Part shown: piece by piece, positions 1-11,300 of the stretch
Layout: each line of letters starts with the position of its first letter
Position numbering within the stretch: the first letter of the stretch is position 1
Assembly (NCBI GenBank): GCA_950097015.1
Contig: CATNEN010000038.1
Location: 35,178,501 to 35,242,500 of the forward strand
Direction: 5' to 3'
DNA: 64,000 bases
Source of the DNA: Macrostomum hystrix
Taxonomy: Eukaryota > Platyhelminthes > Macrostomidae
The notes under the pieces: generated by a model
Seen by the model: only the letters and a program-made list of their open reading frames with translations
What the model was told of the DNA's origin: nothing
The model's database searches: none
Position numbers and translations under genes: made by a program

Positions 1-1765
1 ACTCTGAATCGGTAAACACAGGTGTAGTCCCGATGACCGTGATTGCTCAGCACTTCTAGCAGTATGTATCGAAATTGTATGGCCTCCGTCGTAGACGACA
101 ACTGGAAAGTCTGAGTCGGCGGGCCGTGCTCGGCGTCGAAGGCAAAACAGGCCAGCTTCACTTGCGACTTCAAATCGCATTTCCGTGCGAGCCCGAACAC
201 GCAAAATTGCTTCGGGGCACTCGCCACGGAGCCATTGTGCAGCTGATGCCGGCTGACATGGTCCATGGTGACCGCCAACACTCGAACTGGTCGACTCAGC
301 TGGATGAGTAGCCGACCTGGGAACCCGGTGAACGACCAGCAGTCGCCGGGCTGCAGTAGCGAAGCCGCGCCACCGGCCAGCACGATGTCGGGATTCGGCA
401 GGCCGAGCCACCAGTGCCACAGCGTCTGTCGCCAGTCTTTGCTCTTGCAGCCTCCGTTACAACGAATTACAGAAGCGCCGCTACTCCTCTGAGCATAATT
501 CGGCACGAGGTCAGCCCAAACAATTTTGCCCGGCTTTGAGCCAGTTTGGCTAAAAAGTTCTCCAATCTGATCAATGCGAGTTCGAATTCCTTTATCGGCG
601 TAGTCGACTTTGCTGCACTTGTTTTTCAAGCGCTCGTTGAGGTCGGCTATTCGCTGCTCCAGCCTGACAATCGACAAATGCAGCTGGCTCACGCTTGGCC
701 GGTTCTGCTCCGGCTGATTCTCTCGCCCAGTCCGTTGAGCGGTGTCCAACGCTGGTGTAGTTGGCGCCGGCTCGGACCTTGGTTAATTTTATATTGGTTT
801 ATTAGCTGGGCGATTTCAAAGCGATTTAGATATAATTAAAGAGAAATTATATAATTTCAGGGGGGATCAAGGAGGCAATTCTGCCCATTTCGCTGACTCC
901 TGAGCACACGCTCACAGATACCGTACGCAGGCACACGCTCACACAGGTGTGTACATCTGCCCTGACTTTCTCATCTTCAAGGCAGTGTACACCCTCACTG
1001 TGACTTGGAGGTTGGCCCTCAAGGGCGCAAATTGTACGACAAGCCCCCAAGCCTTCTGCGTCCCAAATGAATGTGGCCTCGCCGCGAAATCGAGCTCAGG
1101 TACCTTGGCGTGAGAGTCAAACTCGTTGGACCGCTCTGTCACTTTACGTCGAGATTTAGGAATCACAATCTGTACAATCTGTACTGTACAGGCGATTACA
1201 ATCTGTAATAAAGCACTTACTGAAGCTGCTCAACAGAGAAGGACCTGTTTTCAATGCCCGCTTTAAAGTAAGCCATCGCGCAAAGGCATAAAAATATCGC
1301 CGCCGTCAACAGAACTGACTTTAACGGGCTAGAAAATAAGCGAAGTCGGTCTATCAATCCGATTCGGAAATGATTGTACACAGAAATTCTTTTCACCGAT
1401 GCCCTGACTGTCTCGCTGGCAACTAGACTAGTAATGTAGTGCCAACATCTAGATAGCCGACACCATAGTCTGGACGCCAACTGACGAACTTGATCGCCCG
1501 CGCCTTCGTGTAGCTCTTCAAGGATTGGCTGACGAATGACCTTGCAAGGACTCGATCCATGAGCAGTCATGGACTCGATTTCGGGCATTGTTTCAGCCTG
1601 CTGATAGCTGACTCCATTCACCATTATTGATCTTCCTTTCTGCTGCGGCGTTCCAAGCTGCTCAATTTGCACTCCGCATTGGTCGTTATCGTACATACAT
1701 TGAGCTTTGAGCTTGCAAACGGAGCGTAGGACGCGGTTGCTGGACTGACCGCGTTTGACTTTCAT
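1..1765 (-). CDS. SUN-domain nuclear envelope protein (partial, runs off left edge)
   Basis: Two exons read on the minus strand: 1765-1221 (start ATG at 1765, donor GTAAGT, phase 2) and 777-1 (acceptor CCAAG, completing a CAG codon), open to the window edge. Exon 1 encodes a charged N-terminal region of about 150 residues, then one hydrophobic segment (SVLLTAAIFLCLCAMAYF), as in inner-nuclear-membrane SUN proteins. Exon 2 encodes a short coiled region (LEQRIADLNERLKNK), then the SUN domain: VPNYAQRSSGASVI, PGDCWSFTGFPGRLLIQL, SAPKQFCVFGL, and near the edge LEVLSNHGHRDYTCVYRFRV. These match the signature blocks of SUN1/SUN2-type domains (GNCW, APKDF, NWGHPEYTCIYRFRV). SUN proteins bind KASH peptides in the perinuclear space to form LINC complexes. 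The last residues and stop lie outside the window. The intron (778-1220) holds a SINE copy. Family call is firm; the acceptor at 778 has a weak pyrimidine tract. Confidence 0.85.
862..1146 (-). mobile_element. tRNA-derived SINE, family 1 (3'-truncated), in SUN intron
   Basis: Read on the minus strand it begins with a tRNA-like head: A-box-like GACAGAGCGG at the right end and B-box-like GAGCTCGATTTCGCGGCG. The shared body follows (GGCCACATTCATTTGGG, TTGAGGGCCAACCTCC, GTGTACACTGCC, CACACCTGTGTGAGC, GTCAGCGAAATGGGCAG). Five more copies of this family lie in the window near 1936, 29502, 36500, 43413 and 45270. The usual 3' end (TCTAGTGTCACCAAAT) is missing here. Confidence 0.75.
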
Positions 1766-1935
1766 CTGTAATTAGCCGCCTCTAGAAGCTGGCAGAATTG
1801 TTCCTAAGCGCGCTAACACACGAATGGCTGAATTGCCAAAGAAGATTAAATAGAAATTCTGCACGACAAGCTGTGCCATAGAACTACATAAATCACCAAC
1901 TAAAAACTAATTAACGTCTACCGTTTAACGAGAGC

Positions 1936-2282
1936 GGGTCAGTGGCAGAGCGGTTGCGTTTGCTTCTCGCACCAATATTCCTGAGTTCGATTCCGCGGCG
2001 AGGCCACATTCATTTGGGGCGCAGCCGCGGAGAGAAGGCTTGGGGGCTTGTCGTGCAACTACGCTCTTGAGGGCCAACCTCCGAGTCACAGTGAAAGTGT
2101 ACACTGCCTGACGACAAGAAAGTCAGGCATATGTACACACCTGTGTGAGTGTGTGCCTGCGTACAGTATCTGTGTGCGTGTGTGCTCAGGAGTCAGCGAA
2201 ATGGGCAGAATTGCCTCCTCGCTGGCTGCGGTTCTAGTGTCACCAAATGTGCCATTGCCCGCAGCCCTCCAGTAATTATTAT
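1936..2282 (+). mobile_element. tRNA-derived SINE, family 1 (near full length)
   Basis: The head GGGTCAGTGGCAGAGCGG resembles a pol III A box and GAGTTCGATTCCGCGGCG a B box, at the spacing of a tRNA gene. The family body follows and ends with TCTAGTGTCACCAAAT and GCCCGCAGCCCTCCAG. It sits between the SUN start codon and the first recognised GABA-B-receptor exon. Confidence 0.75.
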
Positions 2283-2388
2283 CGTATAACGAGGCTATTG
2301 TTTTCAGTCGAATGCTCAGTCCAGTCTAGAGCTGGACTCACTCAGTCCAAACCTAAAGTCAACTGTGAATTCCCCGTGAATACTGCAG

Positions 2389-5300
2389 ATTGGCTATTCA
2401 AACACGTCGCCCGATTTAAGCGACACTGTAATCTATCCTTACTACACCCGGATGTCAATCACGACTAGCCTGTACATCAAGCCAACAGTCCTGCTGCTAC
2501 AGAGATACGGCTGGAGAAAATTTGGCCTAATTTCAACTGACAATGCAGCTGTCTATCCTGTGAGCCACTGCAACTAATGAACATGCTTGTGACATCAGTC
2601 ACTCCCCAGACTCGTCACTCTCCTCAGACTCGTCACTCCTCAGACTAGTCACTCCTTCTCAGACTAGTCACTCCTTCTCAGACTAGCCACTCCCCAGACT
2701 CGTCTTTCCTCAGACTCGTCACTCCTTCTCAGACTAGTCACTCCTTCTCAGACTCGTCACTCTCCTCAGACTCGTCACTCTCCTCAGACAAGTCACTCTC
2801 CTCAGACTAGTCACTCTCCTCAGACTAGTCACTCTCCTCAGACTCGTCACTATCCTCAGACTCGTCACTCCTCAGACTAGTCACTCCTTCTCAGACTAGT
2901 CACTCCTTCTCAGACTAGCCACTCCCCAGACTCGTCTTTCCTCAGACTCGTCATTCCTCAGACAAGTCACTCACGTCAGACTCGTCACTCCTTCTCAGAC
3001 TCGTCACTCCTCAGACTCGTCACTCCTCAGACAAGTCACTCCTCAGACTGGTCAATCCACTGAATCGTCACTCCCCAGACTACGACTTCTTGGCAAGCAG
3101 TCTAGAATCCACCTCAACAATCTTCCAGGTAACATTGGAGCTAGAGACAGCGTTTCAAAAGGCCAACTTAACCAGCTACCAGAAAGTGACATTCTCAACT
3201 GACCCAACTGAAGCCATCAGCAACTTGTTGGTGAGTCAAAGAAGCGAGCACGAACTCACCTGAGTTTCATTGCCTGTTCTTCAATGACTCATTGCTATAG
3301 TGACTAAACTCAAACTACTAGGCGCTGGACTTTCGCATCTTTGTCGTCGTCCGCAGTGCCTTGCTGGAGGATCCTGGAAAGCGTCTTGGATGCGTGGCGA
3401 GTTCGATTCAGTTGTTTTCCGAATTCCAAATCTGAAAAAAATTAATGCGGAACTCTCAGATAATCAACAGAGTTGCTGTTAGACACTTGAGTAGCTGTTA
3501 GACACTAGAGTAGCTGTTAGACACTAGAGTAGCTGTTAGACACTAGAGTAGCTGTTAGACACTAGAGTAGCTGTTAGACACTAGAGTAGCTGTTAGACAC
3601 TAGAGTAGCTGTTAGACACTAGAGTAGCTGTTAGACACTAGAGTAGCTGTTAGACACTAGAGTAGCTGTTAGACACTAGAGTAGCTGTAAGACACTAGAG
3701 TAGCTGTTAGACACTAGAGTGGCTGTTAGACACTTGAGTAGCTGTTAGACACTCGAGTAGCTGTTAGACACTAGAGTAGCTGTTAGACACTCGAGTAGCT
3801 GTTAGAAACTAGAGTAGCTGTTAGACACTAGAGTAGCTGTTAGACACTCGAGTAGCTGTTAGACACTAGAGTAGCTGTTAGACACTCGAGTAGCGGTTAG
3901 ACACTCGAGTAGCTGTTAGACACTAGAGTAGCTGTTAGACACTCGAGTAGCTGTTAGAAACTAGAGTAGCTGTTAGACACTAGAGTAGCTGTTAGAAACT
4001 AGAGTAGTTGTTAGACACTAGAGTAGCTGTTAGGCACTCGAGTAGCTGTTAGACACTAGAGTAGCTGTTAGACACTCGAGTAGCGGTTAGACACTCGAGT
4101 AGCTGTTAGACACTAGAGTAGCTGTTAGACACTCGAGTAGCTGTTAGAAACTAGAGTAGCTGTTAGACACTAGAGTAGCTGTTAGACACTAGAGTAGCTG
4201 TTAGACACTAGAGTAGCTGTTAGACACTAGAGTAGCTGTTAGAAACTAGAGTAGTTGTTAGACACTAGAGTAGCTGTTAGGCACTCGAGTAGCTGTTAGA
4301 CACTAGAGTAGCTGTTAGACACTAGAGTAGCTGTTAGACACTAGAGTAGCTGTTAGACACTAGAGTAGCTGTTAGACACTAGAGTAGCTGTTAGACACTA
4401 GAGTAGCTGTTAGACACTAGAGTAGCTGTTAGACACTAGAGTAGCTGTTAGACACTAGAGTAGCTGTTAGACACTAGAGTAGCTGTTAGACACTAGAGTA
4501 GCTGTTAGACACTCGAGTAGCTGTTAGACACTAGAGTAGCTGTTAGAAACTAGAGTAGCTGTTAGACACTAGAGCAGCTGTTAGACACTAGAGTAGTTGT
4601 TAGACACTAGAGTAGCTGTTAGAAACTAGAGTAGCTGATAGACACTAGAGTAGCTGATAGACACTAGAGTAGCTGTTAGACAGTAGATTAGCTGTTAGAC
4701 ACTCGAGTAGCTGTTAGACACTTGAGTAGCTGTTAGACAGTAGATTAGCTGTTAGACACTCGAGTAGCTGTTAGACACTAGAGTAGCTGTTAGACACTAG
4801 AGTAGCTGTTAGACACTCGCGTAGCTGTTAGACACTAGAGTAGCTGTTAGACACTAGAGTAGCTGTTAGACACTAGAGTAGCTGTTAGATTATAATTATT
4901 CAGTTTAATGACATTAATTACCTTGCCTCTACAGACAGAGATTTTGCTACTTAAAGCAAGGGTCGCCCTACAAAGGGCATAACTTAGCTTTTTCTTAAGC
5001 TCTGTGATTAATAAATTCATGCTTTGATTATCAGCTTGGCAACGAATATTCCTCGCTGCGACTCGCTTCCACTCAGACGGATAATGACAAGGCGTTCCAG
5101 AATTTCCATTCCAATGATAATATAGTTAACTTTTGATATGGGAAATCTGGGAGGGAAAATGAGAAGTGACAGTTTTCTAGGAATATTGCCTACTGGACTT
5201 ATGAAAGAATCTAAGGACAAAAATAGTTCAACTGTTTAAATAAAGAAATTTAAAATATAACTTGGTTTATAGGATCTAAAAGCGATCTCGGAAGTGATGT

Positions 5301-8300
5301 ATCGAAGGGATAAAACTTTTTTATAGCTAGTTCAGTTCGAGGAACAGAATAAATGAGATCAAAATAGAATTTCTGTTACTTATTTTAGGGTATCTAGATG
5401 GGATTTCTATTAGGGGATCTAGATGGGATTTCTGTTAGGGGATCTAGATGGGATTTCTGTTAGGGGATCTAGATGGGATTTCTGTTAGAGGATCTAGATG
5501 GGATTTCTGTTAGGGGATCTAGATGGGATTTCTATTAGGGGATCTAGAAGGGATTTTTATTAGGTGATCTAGAAGGGATTTCTGTTAGGGGATCTAGATG
5601 GGATTTTGGTTAGGGGATCTACATGGGATTTCTGTTGGGGGATCTATGTTGGATTTCTGTTAGGGGATCTATGTTGGATTTCTTTTAGAGGATCTAGAAG
5701 AGATTTTTGTTAGGGGATCTAGAAGGGATTTCTGTTTCACGAGATTTGCAAGTTTTAGTTGATCTATTCTAATAAACCCAAATTAAAAGTGAGATAAGCA
5801 GCAGTTAACGATCATTGTCACCACACGAATGATTTCAGCTGAAGAACCTTGGCGCCTTCGGCCCGAAATACATGTGGATTCAGATGGGATTTCCCTACAC
5901 CAACGCCCAGATAGCCGGATCCTGCCCGGACTCAGACAGAGCCGAAAGTCTCGAAAGCGTAATAGAATTCGACAACTTTGTGCTAGACCCGAATTCAATC
6001 GAATCCAACATTGGACCGGCCGCAAAGGTAACGCATGCGATTTGTTTGACATGATTTCAGTGACCCTATGTTTAACTGGCACCAGTATCTAACAGCTACT
6101 CGAGTGTCTAACAGCTACTCAAGTGCCTAACAGCTACTCAAGTATCTAACAGCTACTCTAGTGTCTAACAGCTACTCTAGTGTCTAACAGCTACTCTAGT
6201 GTCTAACAGCTACTCTAGTGTCTAACAGCTACTCTAGTGTCTAACAGCTACTCTAGTGTTTAACAGCTACTCTAGTGTCTAACAGCTACTCTAGTGTCTA
6301 ACAGCTACTCTAGTGTCTAACAGCTACTCAAGTGTCTAACAGCTACTCTAGTGTCTAACAGCTACTCTAGTGTCTAACAGCCACTCTAGTGTCTAACAGC
6401 TACTCTAGTGTCTAACAGCTGCTCTAGTGTCTAACAGCTACTCTAGTGTCTAACAGCTACTCTAGTGTCTAACAGCTACTCTAGTGTCTAACAGCTACTC
6501 TAGTGTCTAACAGCTACTCTAGTGTCTAACAGCTACTCTAGTGTCTAACAGCTACTCTAGTGTCTAACAGCTACTCTAGTGTCTAACAGCTACTCAAGTG
6601 TCTAACAGCTACTCTAGTGTCTAACAGCTACTCTAGTGTCTAACAGCTACTCTAGTGTCTAACAGCTACTCTAGTGTCTAACAGCTACTCTAGTGTCTAA
6701 CAGCTACTCTAGTGTCTAACAGCTACTCTAGTGTCTAACAGCTACTCTAGTGTCTAACAGGTATGCTCAAATCTGACAGGAAGCCTTACCCCAACCCGCG
6801 CAGAACCTCACGGAGCTCTACGCCGATTTCTTGTCGAAATATCCGCGCCGACGCACGGACGCAATGCCCAACACTCTCATGGGGTTCAACATGCGCTTCG
6901 ATGCCGTGCTGGCAACAGCTCTTTCGCTTAACGCCACGCTCAGCCAGGGCTTCAGCTACCCCGCCAGCCAGCAGCTCGGCAACTCATCGTTCAAAGCCGC
7001 TCTGCTGGCCAACATTCGCGGCCTGAACTTCACGGGACTGTCGGTGAGGAGGGAATGAATGTAGGACACTGAAGACATACTGAAGACACACTGAAGACAC
7101 ACTGAAGACACACTGAAGACACTGAAGACACACTGAAGAATCGGATGTAGGACACTGAAGACACACTGAAGAATTGGATATAGGACACTGAAGACACACT
7201 GGAGAATCGGATTTAGGTCACTGAAGACAAACTGAAGACACACTGAAGACACACTGAAGACACACTGAAGAATCGGATGTAGGACACTGAAGACACACTG
7301 GAGAATCGGATTTAGGCCACTGAAGACAAGCTGAAGACACTGAAAAATCGGATATAGAACACTGAAGACACACTGAAGAATCGGATGTAGGACACTGAAG
7401 ACACACTGAAGAATCGGATGTAGGACACTGAAGACACACTGAAGAATCGGATGTAGGACACTGAAGACACACTGATGAATCGGATGTAGGACACTGAAGA
7501 CGCACTGAAGAATCGGATGTAGGACACTGAAGACACACTGATGAATCGGATTTAGGTCACTGAAGACAAACTGAAGACACACTGAAGAATCGGATGTAGG
7601 ACACTGAAGACACACTGAAGAATCGGATGTAGGACACTGAAGTCACACTGGTGAATCGGATTTAGGTCACTGAAGACAAACTGAAGACACACTGAAGAAT
7701 CGGATGTAGGACACTGAAGACACACTGAAGAATCGGATGTAGGACACTGAAGACACACTGAAGAATCGGATGTAGGACACTGAAGACACACTGAAGAATC
7801 GGATGTAGGACACTGAAGACACACTGAAGACACACTGAAGAATCGGATGTAGGACACTGAAGACACACTGTAGACACACTGAAGAATTGCTTGGAAGAAA
7901 CGAACATTAATATTATTGTGAATTCATCACTTAATTTCTACCTTTTAATTACACTAGGGCAAGGTTCTGTTCGATTATCGAGGCGATAGGTCTTCGTTGG
8001 TGATGTTTTATCAGATCAAAAGTGGGTGCCAAAGATGGTTGTTTCTTATACGGAATAATCTGTGTGTTTTAGTACTTAGAAATGTGCAAATTTTTTTTTC
8101 AGACCTGACAAGACACCTGGTCGGAACCTACGACGAGCTGCTAGGTCGAGTTACTTGGCTGAAGGAAGTCTGGTTTGCTGGTAAGAACGGCTACAAGATC
8201 CTGCAACAAGATCCTAGCTCGTAATAGAGCTTTAGTAGAGCGTCAGATACAGAATCTGACACACAGCATCTGACACACAGCATGTGACACAGCATCTGAC

Positions 8301-11300
8301 ACACAGCATGTGACACAGCATCTGACACACAGCATCTGACACAACATCTGACACACAGCATCTGACACAGCATCTGACACAGCATCTGACACACAGCATC
8401 TGACTCAGCATCTGACACAGCATATGACACACAGCATCTGACACAGCATCTGACACACATAGTCTGACACAGCATCTGACACACAGAGTCTGACACAGCA
8501 TCTGACACAGCATATGATACACAGCATCTGACACACAGCATCTGACACACAGCATATGACACACAGCATCTGACACAACATCTGACACACAGCATATGAC
8601 ACACAGCATCTGACACAGCATCTGACACACATAGTCTGACACAGCATCTGACAAACAGCATCTGACACACAGCATATGACACACAGCATCTGACACAGCA
8701 TCTGACACAGCATCTGACACACATAGTCTGACACAGCATCTGACACACAGAGTCTGACACAGCATCTGACACAGCATATGACACACAGCATCTGACACAC
8801 AGCATCTGACACACAGCATATGACACACAGCATCTGACACAGCATCTGACACACATAGTCTGACACAGCATCTGACACACAGCATATGACACACAGCATC
8901 TGACACAGCATCTGACACAGCATCTGACACACATAGTCTGACACAGCATCTGACACAGCATCTGACACACAGCATATGACACACAGCATCTGACACAGCA
9001 TCTGACTCAGCATCTGATACAGCATCTGACACAGCATCTGACACAGCATCTGATACAGCATCTGATACAGCATCTGACACAGAATCTGACTCAGCATCTG
9101 ATACAGCATCTGATACAGCATCTGACACATCATCTGATACAGCATCTGATACAGCATCTGACACAGCATCTTCCAGGGGTTAGCGGAATGGGCGGTCCTC
9201 TCCGCCTCCTCGCTGCGTCCGTCGGTACGGAGCACCCTGCAGCTAAGTTAAGTCAAAGACACAGCATCTGACACAGCATCTGATACAGCATCTGATACAG
9301 CATCTGACACAGCATCTGACACAGCATCTGATACAGCATCTGATACAGCATCTGACACAGAATCTGACTCAGCATCTGATACAGCATCTGATACAGCATC
9401 TGACACATAATCTGATACAGCATCTGATACAGCATCTGACACAGAATCTGATACAGCATCTGACACACAGAGTCTGACACAGCTTCTGACACAGCATCTG
9501 ACACAGCATCTGACCACAAACCCGCAGGCGGAACTCCTCCGGTAGACGCTCCCCAAATCGTCCGCCGCCTCCTGTCAATCAGCGGTGCCAGCCTATCATC
9601 TGTGGTGTCAATATCGTCAATTGGCATCTTCTTGGCCTTGGTTTCGATGTGCGTCAATTTTCATTTCCGTCATCTGCGCCTAATCAAGATGAGTAGTCCC
9701 AACGTCAACTCAGCTATCGGGTTGGGCTGCATTTTCTGCTTTATGTCCTGCATTGTAATGGCCTGCAATTCCTACTGGACAGCCAGGGTGTCGCTGTGCT
9801 GGCTGCAGGGTGTCTCACTGTCCGTTGGCTACTCCCTAGCTTTTGGCGCGATGCTAGCCAAGACTTGGCGGGTTCACCGGATCTTCACCAACAGAAAGCT
9901 GCGCCGACTGGTGGGTGGGGAAAACCGTTGAAAGCTGAGGGTTAGGTAGGTGAAGGACCATTGTTGAGGGGTAGAGAGGGGTAGGGAAGGATCGTTGTTG
10001 AAGGGTAGAGTGGGGTAGGGGAAGAACCATTGTTGAGGGGTAGAGGAAGGACCATTGTTGAGGAGTAGAGAGGGGTAGGGGAAGGACCATTGTTGAGGGG
10101 TAAGGGAAGGACCATTGTTGAGGGGTAAGGGAAGGACCATTGTTGAGGAGTAGAGAGGGGTAGGGGAAGGACTATTGTTGAAGGGTAGAGTGGGGTAGGG
10201 GAAGGACCATTGTTGAGGAGTAGAGAGGGGTAGGGGAAGGACTATTGTTGAAGGGTAGAGAGGTGTAGGGGAAGGACCATTGTTGAAGGGTAGAGTGGGG
10301 TAGGGGAAGAACCATTGTTGAGGGGTAAGGGAAGGACCATTGTTGAGGGGTAAGGGAAGGACCATTGTTGAGGAGTAGAGAGGGGTAGGGGAAGGACTAT
10401 TGTTGAAGGGTAGAGTGGGGTAGGGGAAGAACCATTGTTGAGGGGTAAGGGAAGGACCATTGTTGAGGGGTAAGGGAAGGACCATTGTTGAGGAGTAGAG
10501 AGGGGTAGGGGAAGGACTATTGTTGAAGGGTAGAGTGGGGTAGGGGAAGGACCATTGTTGAGGAGTAGAGAGGGGTAGGGGAAGGACTATTGTTGAAGGG
10601 TAGAGAGGTGTAGGGGAAGGACCATTGTTGAAGGGTAGAGTGGGGTAGGGGAAGAACCATTGTTGAGGGGTAAGGGAAGGACCATTGTTGAGGAGTAGAG
10701 AGGGGTAGGGGAAGGACTATTGTTGAAGGGTAGAGTGGGGTAGGGGAAGGACCATTGTTGAGGAGTAGAGAGGGGTAGGGGAAGGACTATTGTTGAAGGG
10801 TAGAGTGGGGTAGGGGAAGGACTATTGTTGAAGGGTAGAGTGGGGTAGGGGAAGGACCATTGTTGAGGAGTAGAGAGGGGTAGGGGAAGGACTATTGTTG
10901 AAGGGTAGAGAGGTGTAGGGGAAGGACCATTGTTGAAGGGTAGAGTGGGGTAGGGGAAGAACCATTGTTGAGGGGTAAGGGAAGGACCATTGTTGAGGAG
11001 TAGAGAGGGGTAGGGGAAGGACTATTGTTGAAGGGTAGAGTGGGGTAGGGGAAGGACCATTGTTTATGGGTTAAGTAGGGAAAGTAATAATTTTAGCGGT
11101 AGGAATTGATAAATTAGACTGAAAATACGATGCAATTAATATGCAACGAAAGTATGCAACAAAAATCTATATTAACTTTTTCAGGCCGTTAAGGACTGGC
11201 AGCTGTTCGTTGTGATACTCCTGGTAGTCGCCGTCGATGCAACTCTGTTCTGCCTCTGGGCCGCCATCGACCCATTGCAACTGAAGTTCACCAGCTTGCC

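Noticed and set aside
1936-2010. Functional tRNA gene
   Set aside because: A- and B-box-like motifs are present, but no acceptor-stem pairing was seen and the sequence continues into the body shared with five other copies; a SINE head.
3474-4888. CRISPR-like array
   Set aside because: Contiguous identical units with no unique spacers, in an animal intron; an ordinary minisatellite.
8191-9235. Cys-rich minus-strand ORFs of about 260-310 codons
   Set aside because: Period artefact of the ACAGCATCTGAC array within a receptor intron.
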